This document shows, piece after piece, positions 8,631 to 17,483 of a stretch of DNA of 64,000 bases. The translations under genes and the position numbers were made by a program. The stretch is from CAZCTC01 sp964501335 (GTDB lineage: Bacteria; Chloroflexota; Anaerolineae; B4-G1; SLSP01), in NCBI GenBank assembly GCA_964501335.1, contig CAZCTC010000022.1:38394-102393 (forward strand), in the 5' to 3' direction. Position 1 is the first letter of the stretch; each line of letters begins with the position of its first letter. Under the pieces are notes generated by a model that saw only the letters and a program-made list of their open reading frames with translations, made no database searches and was not told the DNA's origin.

Positions 8631-8738
8631 ATGAGCAACGAGGAAGAGCTCCGTGATTTTTTCATTGTTGTTCGGAGAGCGCTGTTATTAATTGTAGGAT
8701 GGATTGAGAAACGCTATAAATTAGCCAAAACTGAATAA
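8631..8738 (+). CDS. 35-aa helical peptide
   Basis: The frame runs from ATG 8631 to TAA 8738. It starts MSNEEELRDFF, followed by 'VVRRALLLIVGWIEKRY', an amphipathic helix with a basic end. Very similar short ORFs are common in actinobacterial and Chloroflexota genomes, but no function is known to me. A GAGG element lies immediately upstream, closer than usual. A TATAAT box precedes the gene and a large terminator follows it, so it can be its own transcription unit. Confidence 0.5.
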   Translation: MSNEEELRDFFIVVRRALLLIVGWIEKRYKLAKTE

Positions 8739-8760
8739 TAGGGCCGCATCTTTTTAGATC

Positions 8761-8830
8761 CCGCCCACCGTACGAGAGCCGCCGGTGCTTGCACCGCCCG
8801 CCCTTACGGTGGGCGGTTTTTATTTTTTTT
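8761..8830 (+). terminator. Terminator with inner hairpin
   Basis: CCGCCCACCGTA (8761-8772) pairs with TACGGTGGGCGG (8805-8816); an inner CGGTGC-TT-GCACCG hairpin fills the loop. A long T run follows (8817-8830). It closes the unit of the 35-aa gene just before the late operon. Confidence 0.8.
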
Positions 8831-8848
8831 AACCTCAAGGGGGTCACA

Positions 8849-9334
8849 ATGAAACGCAGTTTGGTTGTAGCAGGATTGGTATTGGTGTTGGTGTTCGTGG
8901 TTGCCGTCGGCGGCGCCGCGGCTCAGGGCGGAGTCCCGCCGGCAATCGATCCGGGCCAAGTCCCGGCGCTCCCCGATTTTCTGCGCACTCTCGCCGGCCC
9001 GGCCGGATGGGTGCTGCTGGGCGCGTTTGTGTCGGCGATGCTGGCGCGGTGGGAATGGTTTTGTCGTCAGCCCACCGTTTTTAAGAGCCTGGTTCCGGTG
9101 GCGCTGGCGGCCGTGCTTTCGATTGGGGCTCAGTTGCTGCTCACCTATGTTCCGGTCACGTTTTGGGCAGCGATCGCGCCGTATTGGACGATTGTGGCCG
9201 GGGCGGCCGTGACATGGTTGGGGAGCCAGGGTTGGTTCCAACTGGTTGAGAAACCTGCGCAGGCCCCCAAGCTCCGGGGGGCTTCTGTATTGCAGATGGC
9301 GCGGATGATCAGTGATCAGGCGGCGAAAAAATGA
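8849..9334 (+). CDS. Holin-like or secreted membrane protein
   Basis: A 161-aa protein with an N-terminal hydrophobic segment (signal peptide or helix 1) ending near AAAQGG. Three further hydrophobic helices follow, and then a short basic tail 'SDQAAKK'. Its start has an AAGGGGG ribosome site eight bases upstream. It is the first gene of the late operon and overlaps a small coiled-coil membrane protein by four bases. That pair is the best lysis candidate in the phage, but no holin family is recognised with certainty. Confidence 0.5.
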   Translation: MKRSLVVAGLVLVLVFVVAVGGAAAQGGVPPAIDPGQVPALPDFLRTLAGPAGWVLLGAFVSAMLARWEWFCRQPTVFKSLVPVALAAVLSIGAQLLLTYVPVTFWAAIAPYWTIVAGAAVTWLGSQGWFQLVEKPAQAPKLRGASVLQMARMISDQAAKK

Positions 9335-9645
9335 CTCCGCCGTCCACGCCTCCGCCAATCAACAACCAGGATCTCGACAAGCAGCTGGCGCTGCTGACGC
9401 AGACCGTAGAAGGTCTGCGTAAAGACCTGGAAACAATGGGGTTGTTGCGGGACCAATGGCTACAGGCCAATTTGGGAACCCGTGTTGAAAAGCTCGAAGA
9501 GCGCGTTACTGAAATTGAAAAACTTCTCGTCGATATGCGGCCGGCAATTCGGGGAATGACGGCGGTCGGCGGGATTGTCATTGCGTTGATCATCGGACTG
9601 CTTTGGGCCTTGCTCACTGGGCAGGCCCATGTGGTGTATCCGTGA
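9331..9645 (+). CDS. XhlA-like coiled-coil membrane protein
   Basis: A 104-aa protein: a polar N-terminus, a long coiled coil ('LGTRVEKLEERVTEIEKLL') and one C-terminal membrane helix ('GGIVIALIIGLLWALL'). This is the layout of hemolysin XhlA-type phage lysis accessory proteins, which help holins. It overlaps its neighbour upstream (ATGA) and downstream (GTGA), so translation is coupled. Confidence 0.5.
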   Translation: MTPPSTPPPINNQDLDKQLALLTQTVEGLRKDLETMGLLRDQWLQANLGTRVEKLEERVTEIEKLLVDMRPAIRGMTAVGGIVIALIIGLLWALLTGQAHVVYP

Positions 9646-9761
9646 ATTCGCAGCGTTGGCCAGCAGATCCGGGCCTGGATGATGCGCTGCTGGTCATCGT
9701 CTGGATGCTGCTGATCTGGGCGATTGTCGCTGGATTGGATATGGTGGGGGGATCATGGTGA
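9642..9761 (+). CDS. 39-aa single-helix membrane peptide
   Basis: A GTG start at 9642 overlaps the previous stop. The product is a polar N-terminus (NSQRWPADPGLDD) followed by one membrane helix (LLVIVWMLLIWAIVAGL). The next gene starts inside its last codons. The tight overlap on both sides and the clean helix support a real gene, possibly part of the lysis cassette. Confidence 0.5.
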   Translation: MNSQRWPADPGLDDALLVIVWMLLIWAIVAGLDMVGGSW

Positions 9762-10132
9762 AGCGGGCGCGACGTGCGCGGCAGGAATGGAAAACTTGCT
9801 CGAATTGCGGTAGGAAATACCGCGGGTCGCGTTGCCGTAAGTGCCATCCAGGTCGCCCAGGGCGGCGGGGGCCGGGTGGTGACTATGGGGGATCTGGGGG
9901 CGGAGGCCGAGGGCGACGGGCCTCCGATGTGCTGGGGCGGGACGCGCTCCCGGTCAATGCGGATGCGGCGGCCTGCAACCAGGCCGGAGCGGCGGCCGTT
10001 TACGACGAGATCCACCCTGGATTGACCAAGGAGCAGTGGAATATCCTTACGGCGAGACTCGACTCGAATACGCAGGTAATCAATTCCCTGGATGGTGATG
10101 ATGCAAGTACCCAATATGTTCTTGACTCCTGA
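9755..10132 (+). CDS. Small zinc-ribbon protein with Gly/Arg-rich linker
   Basis: A 125-aa protein. The N-terminus is very basic and has a C-x2-C-x8-C-x2-C zinc knuckle (CSNCGRKYRGSRCRKC) at about residues 15-30. A Gly-rich spacer and an acidic C-terminal part ('LTKEQWNILTARLDS') follow. The zinc knuckle and basic charge suggest nucleic-acid binding. No named family recognised. Confidence 0.5.
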   Translation: MVKRARRARQEWKTCSNCGRKYRGSRCRKCHPGRPGRRGPGGDYGGSGGGGRGRRASDVLGRDALPVNADAAACNQAGAAAVYDEIHPGLTKEQWNILTARLDSNTQVINSLDGDDASTQYVLDS

Positions 10133-10325
10133 GGAATGGGCTGAATTCCATACGTTTCTGGCTAAGGCATTGAGAGATGCCCGAAACGCATTACGGGAAG
10201 CACAACCTATTGAGCGCAAAGGCGCAGCACCGGTGCTGCGTTATTCGAAGCGGTCTCCGATTGCAATGCGGCCCATCCGACGGCATGAGGTGCAGACTGT
10301 ACATAGAAGGAAGGGGCGGCGATGA
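10092..10325 (+). CDS. Hypothetical phage protein (77 aa)
   Basis: This gene overlaps the end of the previous one by 41 bp and touches the next (its TGA overlaps the ATG at 10322). The sequence has a helical 'LTPEEWAEFHTFLAKALRDA' part and a very basic C-terminus ending RRKGRR. The ribosome site is weak, and internal ATGs at 10098 and 10101 are alternative starts. Confidence 0.45.
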   Translation: MVMMQVPNMFLTPEEWAEFHTFLAKALRDARNALREAQPIERKGAAPVLRYSKRSPIAMRPIRRHEVQTVHRRKGRR

Positions 10326-10714
10326 CTGACAAATATACTCCCAGTGATCTATTGACCATGGCTGAAGAGCTGGCTGCAATGTATATCGAGCTGGCCAATC
10401 TCAAAATAAAACGGGCAGATCCTGTCAGCGAATACGACAAGGCCTATATGGAGAGCTATGGAGATAGCTACGATCGTCACACTCAAGAAGCCATGAAGCG
10501 CATGCATAAAACCATTGAGCAGACGAAGGTGAATCTCGATGCACAGATCATCAGGTTGGAAGCCACAATCCGCGGCGCTGAGCTGCGGTTTGACGCTGCT
10601 AAGTTTATGTTTTCCCATCCCTATTACATCGGGATAGATATGGGGGCTCCTGGTGGTGATCGGTCGGTATCTCGCATCGGTGAAATAGAAAGGAGCGGCG
10701 ATGAACGCCGTTAA
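10322..10714 (+). CDS. Coiled-coil phage protein, tandem paralogue A
   Basis: A 130-aa, largely helical protein with a Gly/Arg-rich tail. Its N-terminal 'MAEELAAMYIELANLKIK' and C-terminal 'IRGAELRFDAAKFM' segments reappear in the next gene, so the two look like a tandem duplication. Function unknown. It belongs to a run of small overlapping genes ahead of the HNH/terminase genes. Confidence 0.55.
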   Translation: MTDKYTPSDLLTMAEELAAMYIELANLKIKRADPVSEYDKAYMESYGDSYDRHTQEAMKRMHKTIEQTKVNLDAQIIRLEATIRGAELRFDAAKFMFSHPYYIGIDMGAPGGDRSVSRIGEIERSGDERR

Positions 10715-11084
10715 AGCAGTTGTGCAGATTGATTCAAAAGTAATCAATGAGGCGATTGCTAAACATATCATTGAGCGTAACGACATGCTGTTGGATCAGG
10801 CAAATGCATTGAGCAACTTATACATTGCCATGACAGAGCTTGAGATCCAGATCAAGAATCCGGTTTGTGATGAATACATTGATAGGATTCATTCCTTGGG
10901 CCGTCGCTTATCTACTCGCGAAGCGACTGATGAAGAAATCGATGAATACAGCCGACTCAATAAAAACCGGGCTGAGATCGTTGCTCAACTTGAGGTAAAA
11001 CGAATGAGGCTCTTAGCCCGGATCAAAGGGGAAGAGCTTCGGTATGACGCTATGAAAACCGTGGTGATTGGTAATGAGCGCTAA
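10701..11084 (+). CDS. Coiled-coil phage protein, tandem paralogue B
   Basis: A 127-aa helical protein overlapping its paralogue by 14 bp, with an AAAGGAGCGGCG ribosome site. It shares the pattern 'ALSNLYIAMTELEIQIKNP' near the N-terminus and ends 'IKGEELRYDAMKTVV', matching the end of the upstream gene. Predicted cytoplasmic coiled coil; function unknown. Confidence 0.55.
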   Translation: MNAVKAVVQIDSKVINEAIAKHIIERNDMLLDQANALSNLYIAMTELEIQIKNPVCDEYIDRIHSLGRRLSTREATDEEIDEYSRLNKNRAEIVAQLEVKRMRLLARIKGEELRYDAMKTVVIGNER

Positions 11085-11430
11085 CTATTTTGAACGGCTT
11101 CAATTCGAGCTGGCCGACAATGTCGACCGGCTCGTTGCTGCGCGGAAGCTGTTGATGGATATGGAGAATGCGCTGGCTGAGATGCAGTGGATTGCATTCA
11201 AAATTTTCTTTCTATATCCAATTGCAGCGTTGATCCATCGCATGATCGGGGACGGTCAATCTCCTAACGCGGATTACACCCGCTCATCGTTTCAATCATT
11301 GGTTGCAGCGAAGAAAACTGCACCGCAGGCAATCCGAGACGGAAAGAGATCGATCGCCACGTTGAAAGAAGAGATTGACCGACTTGAGTCGCACATTGAA
11401 GTTCTTAAGTTTGAGTTGTGGGGTGAATGA
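11074..11430 (+). CDS. Coiled-coil phage protein with hydrophobic patch
   Basis: A 118-aa protein: a helix, a hydrophobic stretch ('IAFKIFFLYPIAALI') and a C-terminal coiled coil ('IATLKEEIDRLESHIEVLK'). It overlaps the gene before it and, by four bases, the HNH gene after it. It may be a diverged third member of the preceding pair. Function unknown. Confidence 0.5.
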   Translation: MSANYFERLQFELADNVDRLVAARKLLMDMENALAEMQWIAFKIFFLYPIAALIHRMIGDGQSPNADYTRSSFQSLVAAKKTAPQAIRDGKRSIATLKEEIDRLESHIEVLKFELWGE

Positions 11431-11786
11431 TGCCACTTCGACCTTGTGCCTACCCTGGGTGCAGTGCGTTGGTGCGGCGCGGCTACTGCGAGAAACACGC
11501 AGCGGCAGCAAAGAAGCGCTTCGCACCCAGGGATCAGGAAAGCAGGGAAACCCATCAGCTTTATGGCCGGGCGTGGCAACGGCGTCGAAAGGTGCACCTG
11601 GCCGCCCATCCCTGGTGTGAGGACTGCCTGGCCAATGGGGTACACACCCCGGCCACCGACGTGCACCACGTCGTGCGGCACAAGGGTGATCCGGTTCTGT
11701 TTGCAACCAGTCCCTTGCTCTCCCTTTGCCATAAGTGCCACTCTCGCCGGACGGCGGGGGAGGTACGGCAGGGGGAGAGGGGGTAA
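11427..11786 (+). CDS. HNH endonuclease
   Basis: A 119-aa protein. The N-terminal Cys/His cluster (CAYPGC, CEKH) and a second 'WCEDCLANG' / 'LCHKCHSRRT' cluster hold structural zinc. 'ATDVHHVVRHKGD' carries the catalytic HH of the HNH fold, and 'SLCHKCHSRRT' its final segment. HNH proteins next to terminase genes take part in DNA packaging in HK97-type phages. Position just upstream of the terminase pair fits that role. Confidence 0.85.
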   Translation: MMPLRPCAYPGCSALVRRGYCEKHAAAAKKRFAPRDQESRETHQLYGRAWQRRRKVHLAAHPWCEDCLANGVHTPATDVHHVVRHKGDPVLFATSPLLSLCHKCHSRRTAGEVRQGERG

Positions 11787-11862
11787 TAAAGTTTTCAAGT
11801 AGGGATTGTCGAGCGCAAGGGTGCCTCGGCGTGAAAAAAATTCCCAATGTGAGAAATTCGAG

Positions 11863-12420
11863 ATGCCGGCGCGAAAACCACAGGGCCTGAAGGCCCGTCA
11901 CGACACGAAAGACGAAATCGAGCAGCGCGAAGCTGCTGAGGCGGCGATGACTCCTGACCGAAGCCTCCCGATGAGTGCGCCGGCAAAACTGGATGGGCAT
12001 GAAGTGGCCGCGGCTACCTGGCGGAGGTTAATGCGGATCTATGGGGAATTAAAGGCCCAGCTGGTCAGCTTGTTGGATATGGATCTCTTGATCCATTACT
12101 GCATTGTCTCTGAGCAGGTGGTGGAGTTGGACGCCATGCGAACGGCCTCGTTCAAGTTGTGGGCCGATCTCCAGCGGGCCTACGAGAAGCTGCCGCCAGA
12201 GATCGACTTTGACATAAAGCTCTCCTTTATTGGAAAGCTGCAACAGGCTCAGAACGATATTCGCTCACTGGATGCACGGTGCGATCAGAAGCGTCGCTTG
12301 CTACATCAGTTTGAGCAGTCGCTGTATCTGACCCCCAGGTCGCGGGCCGGGGTGTTGCCGGAAGGGAAAGACAAAGAGCCGCCCAAGGATGCCCTTGAGC
12401 AGCTGCTGGATGAAGAGTAA
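11863..12420 (+). CDS. Phage terminase small subunit (P27-like)
   Basis: A 185-aa protein that recognises phage DNA for packaging. It has the P27-family arrangement: a basic N-terminus, a helical core ('AATWRRLMRIYGEL', 'DLLIHYCIVSEQVVELD') and an acidic C-terminus ending QLLDEE. It lies between HNH and the large terminase, whose ATG overlaps its stop. An in-frame TTG at 11806 would add 19 residues; ATG 11863 is preferred because the extension is poorly protein-like. Confidence 0.75.
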   Translation: MPARKPQGLKARHDTKDEIEQREAAEAAMTPDRSLPMSAPAKLDGHEVAAATWRRLMRIYGELKAQLVSLLDMDLLIHYCIVSEQVVELDAMRTASFKLWADLQRAYEKLPPEIDFDIKLSFIGKLQQAQNDIRSLDARCDQKRRLLHQFEQSLYLTPRSRAGVLPEGKDKEPPKDALEQLLDEE

Positions 12421-14009
12421 TGTACGACGAAAAAAAGGCTGACCGTGTAGTGCGATTTTTTCAAAGCCTGAAACATACCAAGGGGACGTTTCACGGCCAG
12501 CCCTTCACGTTGCTTTCCTGGGAACGTGATGTGGTGTGCCCTGTTTATGGCACAGTCAATCAATCCGGCCTGCGGGTTGTGAAATATGTATACGTGGAGA
12601 TCCCGAAAAAGAACGGGAAGAGCGAACTTTGCGCGGGCGCCGGCCTCTACCATACCTTTGCCGACGGCGAGAAAAACGGCGAGGTTTATGGGTGCGCCGC
12701 CGATCGGCAGCAGGCCAGCATTGTTTTTGATGTTGCGGTGGATATGGTCGACCAGCTCCCGGCGCTGAAGAAGCGCACGAAGCTGAGACTTAGCCAGAAA
12801 CGGCTTATCGATACGGTTAGCGGAACATATTATCAGGTTCTATCAGCCGAAGCTTTTACAAAGCACGGCTTGAATTTATCCGCGTGCATCTTCGACGAGC
12901 TGCACGCGCAACCGTCCCGCGATCTGTGGGACGTGATGACCTTCGGCGCTGGCGATGCGCGCCGGCAACCGATCTGGTGGATTGTCACCACTGCCGGCGA
13001 TGATCCCGATCGGGTTTCCATCGGCTGGGAACAGCACGAATATGCCATGAAGGTGTTGGCAGGAGAGGTCATCGATCCTACCTGGTTCCCGGTGATCTAT
13101 AGCTACGATGGGGACGATATTTTCAACGAGGAAAATTGGGCGAAGGCCAACCCGTCCCTGGGCCATACCATCCAGGTGGAGACGATCCGAGAAGCTGCGG
13201 AAAGAGCGCGGAATAAACCCGCCGAAGAGAAGCTTTTCCGCTGGCTGCGGCTTAACCAATGGCTGACGACCAAGCTCACTACCTGGCTTCCTCTGAATTT
13301 ATTCGATGAGGCGGCCGCCGCCTGGACCAACTCCGGGATAAAGCGGGCCGATCTGGCGGGCCGGATCTGCTATCTGGGGATGGACCTCTCCAGCACTACC
13401 GACCTGACGGCGCTGGCGTTGATCTTCCCCCCCCAGGGAGAGCAGCTGAACTGGGTCATCATTTGGGAAGCGTTTATTCCCCGCGAAGGGATGAAAGAGC
13501 GTGTGGCAAAGGATCACGTTCCCTATGATTTCTGGGAAAAACAGGGCTGGATCAATGTTACTGAGGGGGATGTCGTCGATTACACCCGGGTAGAGGCCAG
13601 AATATTGGAACTCAAGGCGCTCTACGATGTTCAGGAAATCGACAGTGACCCGGCCTTCGCGGCGATGTTGCTCCAGAGACTGGAGCAGGCAGGCCTGACC
13701 TGTGTCGCAGTCCCCCAGACATTTATCGGCCTCACCGACGCCATGAACCAGTTCGAGGTCGTCCTGCGGGAGCACAAAGTGGCCGTAGAGCCCAACCCCG
13801 TGGCCCGCTGGTGTTTCGGCAACACCAGCATTGCGAAAAACGGGTCTGGCCTGATCAAGTTCGTCAAAGAGAGCAAAGGAAAATCGGTGGTCAGGACAAA
13901 GAGGATCGACGTGATGGCTGCCGCGATCTCTGCGATGGCCCGGGCGAGGTTTCATAAAGTGTCTATCGATCTCAGTGAGATCGTGAAATCAAAGGACTGG
14001 GGGATGTGA
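12420..14009 (+). CDS. Phage terminase large subunit
   Basis: A 529-aa DNA-packaging motor and nuclease. Walker A-like 'IPKKNGKSE' is at residues 61-69, Walker B 'CIFDE' at 156-160, and 'TTAGDD' supplies the coupling motif. The C-terminal RNase H-like nuclease has acidic residues in 'YLGMDLSSTTDLTAL' and 'EIDSDPAFAAM'. Length and motif order fit the Terminase_1 / HK97 gp2 group. It is coupled to the small subunit by a one-base overlap. Confidence 0.92.
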   Translation: MYDEKKADRVVRFFQSLKHTKGTFHGQPFTLLSWERDVVCPVYGTVNQSGLRVVKYVYVEIPKKNGKSELCAGAGLYHTFADGEKNGEVYGCAADRQQASIVFDVAVDMVDQLPALKKRTKLRLSQKRLIDTVSGTYYQVLSAEAFTKHGLNLSACIFDELHAQPSRDLWDVMTFGAGDARRQPIWWIVTTAGDDPDRVSIGWEQHEYAMKVLAGEVIDPTWFPVIYSYDGDDIFNEENWAKANPSLGHTIQVETIREAAERARNKPAEEKLFRWLRLNQWLTTKLTTWLPLNLFDEAAAAWTNSGIKRADLAGRICYLGMDLSSTTDLTALALIFPPQGEQLNWVIIWEAFIPREGMKERVAKDHVPYDFWEKQGWINVTEGDVVDYTRVEARILELKALYDVQEIDSDPAFAAMLLQRLEQAGLTCVAVPQTFIGLTDAMNQFEVVLREHKVAVEPNPVARWCFGNTSIAKNGSGLIKFVKESKGKSVVRTKRIDVMAAAISAMARARFHKVSIDLSEIVKSKDWGM

Positions 14010-14185
14010 TGCGGAAATACATCGGGGACGTGTTGGTTGTAGTTGGATGCGCCCTTTTGATTTGGGGTACATATCAAATATGCCCCATGGCGGCCCCGAT
14101 GGTGGCGGGATTGCTGGCGATCGCCGGCGGGATCGTCCTGGATGTGACCGTAGACAGTGGAACGGAGGCCCCACGTGCTCATTAA
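14009..14185 (+). CDS. 58-aa two-helix membrane protein
   Basis: The ATG overlaps the terminase stop (ATGA). Two hydrophobic segments, 'VLVVVGCALLIWGTY' and 'MVAGLLAIAGGIVLDV', precede a short polar tail. The portal gene starts inside its last codons. Tight coupling on both sides supports a real gene; role unknown. Confidence 0.5.
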   Translation: MRKYIGDVLVVVGCALLIWGTYQICPMAAPMVAGLLAIAGGIVLDVTVDSGTEAPRAH

Positions 14186-15419
14186 GCGCTTCTTAAATGC
14201 GGTTTTTCCCCAGGTGCCGGATGTAATGTCGGTGCCGGAGCTGGTCAATGTGACGGGCGGCTCGTCAACACTGTCGGGCCAGTCGGTGACGGCCGAAAAC
14301 AGCCGGAATATTCACACCGCCTATCGGTGCATCAACATTCTATCCGACGACCTGGCAAAAATGGCCTTACAGACATTTACCAGCCGGGGAGCAGGGCAGG
14401 TGGATCGCGTGCGGCCGGATAGCCGACGGCAAAACATCGCCTGGTTATTGGAGGTCAGCCCCAACAGGTGGATGACTCCGTTCGTTTTTAACAAAACGTT
14501 GATGATGTGGTTGATAACCTGGGGGGCGGCCTATGTGTGGACCCCCAGGTTAATGCCGGGAACGCGCCGGGAGATGTTCATCCTACGGACGGACCAGGTT
14601 TATCCGTATATGAACAAGGAAGGGGATCTCTGGTATCACGTCAGTTTCTCCAATGGAGAACCCCAGTGGATTCCCTCAGTCGAGGTGTGGTCTGTGCTAC
14701 TGAATTCCATCGATGGCGTTACCGGCCGCGCCCCCATATCCTACGCCAGGGAGACGATTGGTAGGCAGTTGGGGGCCCACGAAACACAATCAAAGTTCTA
14801 CGCCCAGGGATTGAACCCGGGTGGCATTATGTGGATGAGTGGAGATTTGGACTTTGGCGGGCGGCAGGCAGTTCGAGACAAATTCGAGGAAGCGATCGGC
14901 GGTTCTAACAATGCTTACCGTCTGGTGGTGTTGGATAACAAAGCTACGAAATTTGAACCCATAACCATGAAGCCCGTGGATGCTCAATTCCTGGAGAGCA
15001 TCCAGCAGAATGATATGGAGATTGCGAATTACTTCGGGATTCCCCTGTACAAACTGAACCAGGGGAAGCAATCGTATAACTCCAATGAGCAGGCTGATCT
15101 CGATTATCTAAAAACGACCCTGGACCCATATTTGGTCCAGTGGGAACAGGCGGCGGCGAGGTATTGGCTTTCCGAAAGCGAGCAGGATTACACCTATTTC
15201 CGGTTCAATCGGGACAGTTTGCTACGTACTGACGCCAAAACGCGGGCCGATTATCTGAATACCCGCATTATGTCCGGGCAATTAACGCCCAATGAGGCCC
15301 GCCAGATCGAGGATTTACCGCAATTCCCTGGTGGGGACAAGCACTATCTTCCGTCAAACATGGCCCAGGTCGGCCCGGATGGCGGCCTATTGATGGCCGG
15401 TCCGCAGCAGCAGAAATAA
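14175..15419 (+). CDS. Portal protein (HK97 type)
   Basis: A 414-aa protein forming the dodecameric DNA gate of the capsid. 'NIHTAYRCINILSDDLAKM' is the start of the conserved core, and 'FGIPLYKLNQGKQSYNSNE' with 'ARYWLSESE' are characteristic of HK97-type portals. The GTG at 14175 has GGAGG seven bases upstream and is preferred to an earlier GTG at 14157. It is followed by the protease and capsid genes in the usual order. Confidence 0.92.
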   Translation: MLIKRFLNAVFPQVPDVMSVPELVNVTGGSSTLSGQSVTAENSRNIHTAYRCINILSDDLAKMALQTFTSRGAGQVDRVRPDSRRQNIAWLLEVSPNRWMTPFVFNKTLMMWLITWGAAYVWTPRLMPGTRREMFILRTDQVYPYMNKEGDLWYHVSFSNGEPQWIPSVEVWSVLLNSIDGVTGRAPISYARETIGRQLGAHETQSKFYAQGLNPGGIMWMSGDLDFGGRQAVRDKFEEAIGGSNNAYRLVVLDNKATKFEPITMKPVDAQFLESIQQNDMEIANYFGIPLYKLNQGKQSYNSNEQADLDYLKTTLDPYLVQWEQAAARYWLSESEQDYTYFRFNRDSLLRTDAKTRADYLNTRIMSGQLTPNEARQIEDLPQFPGGDKHYLPSNMAQVGPDGGLLMAGPQQQK

Positions 15420-15428
15420 GGGGGAAAT

Positions 15429-16202
15429 ATGCAACCAATTCGATGTTTTGAGGGCAGCGCCCGGCCACAGGAGCGCTTTTGGACGTTTAAAGATGCCGCC
15501 GGTGCCGCCGAAGAGCCGGAATTGGAGCTCTACGGGGTCATCAGTGAATACTCGTGGTGGGGTGATGAAGTCACCCCCCAGATGTTTCGTGACGATCTCC
15601 AAAAATACGGCAAGGGAGGGCCTGTGACGGTGAGGATCAACTCGGTGGGCGGCGAGTTGGTAGCGGCCAGCGTCATGCGGGCCGCATTAATCGATTACAA
15701 GGGCCGGATCACGGTGCGGATCGATGGGCTGGCGGCCAGCGCTGCCACGCTTGTAGCGCTCGCCGGCGACACCATAAAAATTCAGGATTCTGGATTTTTT
15801 ATGATCCATGATCCGTCGATGTCCTTCTGGTTCCAGAGTGTCAATATCGACGAGATGACGCGGATGCTGGATGAGCTGAAGCGCATTAAATCCAGCCTGG
15901 TGGATATCTACGCGGAGAAAACCGGGCTCAGTAAGGCCCGGCTGGAGAAATTATTGAGCAACGAGACCTGGCTCACCGCCAGGGAGGCCGTTGATCTCGG
16001 ATTTGCCGACGAAGTGATTACCGGATCGAAAAAGGAGAAGAAACCGGATCAGGAGCCACAAAACAAGGCCTTTACCAACGTTTTACGGACCTATGCGAAC
16101 GTTCCGACTGCCCTACTGACCAATGTGCAGCCGGTTAACCTGGCGGAGGAGTCGCCCGATTTGGCGCGCCTCCGCGCTGAAGCCAAAATCTTGATGGGGT
16201 GA
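15429..16202 (+). CDS. ClpP-like head maturation protease
   Basis: A 257-aa serine protease that trims the capsid protein during assembly. Oxyanion segment 'RINSVGGELV' is at about residues 69-78, the nucleophile Ser104 lies in 'GLAASAATL' and the catalytic His127 in 'FMIHDPS'. The C-terminal tail is charged and likely interacts with the capsid. A GGGGGAAAT ribosome site precedes the ATG. It lies between portal and capsid, as is standard in HK97-type heads. Confidence 0.9.
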   Translation: MQPIRCFEGSARPQERFWTFKDAAGAAEEPELELYGVISEYSWWGDEVTPQMFRDDLQKYGKGGPVTVRINSVGGELVAASVMRAALIDYKGRITVRIDGLAASAATLVALAGDTIKIQDSGFFMIHDPSMSFWFQSVNIDEMTRMLDELKRIKSSLVDIYAEKTGLSKARLEKLLSNETWLTAREAVDLGFADEVITGSKKEKKPDQEPQNKAFTNVLRTYANVPTALLTNVQPVNLAEESPDLARLRAEAKILMG

Positions 16203-16206
16203 AAAC

Positions 16207-17472
16207 ATGAGTGGTAATTTACGGCGGTTGTACGATCTGGCTAACGCGACTGCATTGCGAGTCCAAGACATTGCAACGCAGATCAACGATCACCTCGACC
16301 GAAACGAGAACGATCAGGCCATTGCGCTGCGTTCGGACCTGGACAAGGCAAAGAAAGACGCTGATGAGGCCAGCCAGCTTTATCTTTCGATGGTAGCTGC
16401 GTCCCAGGGAGAAGGCGGCGATCCGGCGCAGCGCTTCGTCCCGATGGGCGGCGACACCGAGCCGCCCCAGGTGCGCGATCTGCGGGGCTCGCGGGAGTAT
16501 GTGCAGGAATTTTTTCAGGCCCTGAAGGTCGGCGCGTCTCCCAAGAGCATTCTGGGGGGAATGCACCGGGCTGAAAACTTTGGCCGGCTGCTCAACGCAT
16601 TGACCGAAACCGGGGGCAGCCCGGCGGGGTCCGAGGGGGGCTTTTTGCTCCCCATCGATTTCGACAACATGATCAAGGAGCTGCAGCGGCAGGCTGTCGA
16701 TCTGGCTCCCTATGTCAACGTGGAAGAAGTCACTGCCTATTCCGGATGGCGGGCCGTGGAAACGGCCAAGGCGGCGCTGCCCTTTACGGCGATCAATGAG
16801 GCGGATTTCCCCAGTGGGGAGCGGATTCCGGCCATGGAGAGCCCCACGTTCACCAAGGTTGAGTATACCGTGGTCAACTACGGCGGCTATTTGCCGATCT
16901 CCAACGACCTCCTCAGCGATACGCCCGCGAACATCATGGCCTATTTGGCCCGGTGGTGTGGGCGAAAGGTCTCGCTCACCAACACCAGCCTGATCCTGGC
17001 CCTGATCAACGCGCTCTCTCCGACGGCCGTCACCGACCACAAAACTACTCTGACGGCGATCAAGACGGCGCTGAACAAGACGTTGGACCCGGCGATTTCG
17101 GCCTCGGCCAGCATTTTTACCAACCAGAGCGGCCTGGAAGTGATGGACCAGTTGGACGACGGCACCGGTCGGCCCTTGCTGCAGCCCGACCCCAGCAGCG
17201 CGACCGAGTTCCGCGTCAAGGGCCGCCCTGTAGTGGTTTTGTCGGATGCTCAGTGGGCCAACCTGGGAACTCCGACCCGCGCCCGGATCGCCATCGGCGA
17301 CGGTCGCCAGTTTGCCACCTACTTCCGGCGCTCCGCGCTGGAGATGGCCACGACGGCCATCGGTGGAACCGCCTGGAGAAACAACAACACCGAACTGCGC
17401 GCTATTCTGCGCGCAGTGGCGAAGACCATTGACTCCGGGGCCATGAAGCTGCTGGCCGTCACGCTGCCGTAA
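16207..17472 (+). CDS. Major capsid protein (HK97 fold) with delta domain
   Basis: A 421-aa protein. Residues 1 to about 110 are a helical scaffold (delta) domain, normally removed by the ClpP-like protease encoded just upstream. The mature part has the HK97 pattern: 'GGSPAGSEGGFLLPIDF', the E-loop/P-domain region 'FPSGERIPAMESPTFTKVEY' and the late 'RIAIGDGRQFATYFRRS'. It builds the icosahedral shell. Order and spacing match other HK97-type phages. Confidence 0.92.
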   Translation: MSGNLRRLYDLANATALRVQDIATQINDHLDRNENDQAIALRSDLDKAKKDADEASQLYLSMVAASQGEGGDPAQRFVPMGGDTEPPQVRDLRGSREYVQEFFQALKVGASPKSILGGMHRAENFGRLLNALTETGGSPAGSEGGFLLPIDFDNMIKELQRQAVDLAPYVNVEEVTAYSGWRAVETAKAALPFTAINEADFPSGERIPAMESPTFTKVEYTVVNYGGYLPISNDLLSDTPANIMAYLARWCGRKVSLTNTSLILALINALSPTAVTDHKTTLTAIKTALNKTLDPAISASASIFTNQSGLEVMDQLDDGTGRPLLQPDPSSATEFRVKGRPVVVLSDAQWANLGTPTRARIAIGDGRQFATYFRRSALEMATTAIGGTAWRNNNTELRAILRAVAKTIDSGAMKLLAVTLP

Positions 17473-17483
17473 GGAGGCATACG

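Noticed and set aside
11806..11862. TTG-started extension of the small terminase gene
   Set aside because: The added residues are poorly protein-like and a downstream ATG gives normal length.
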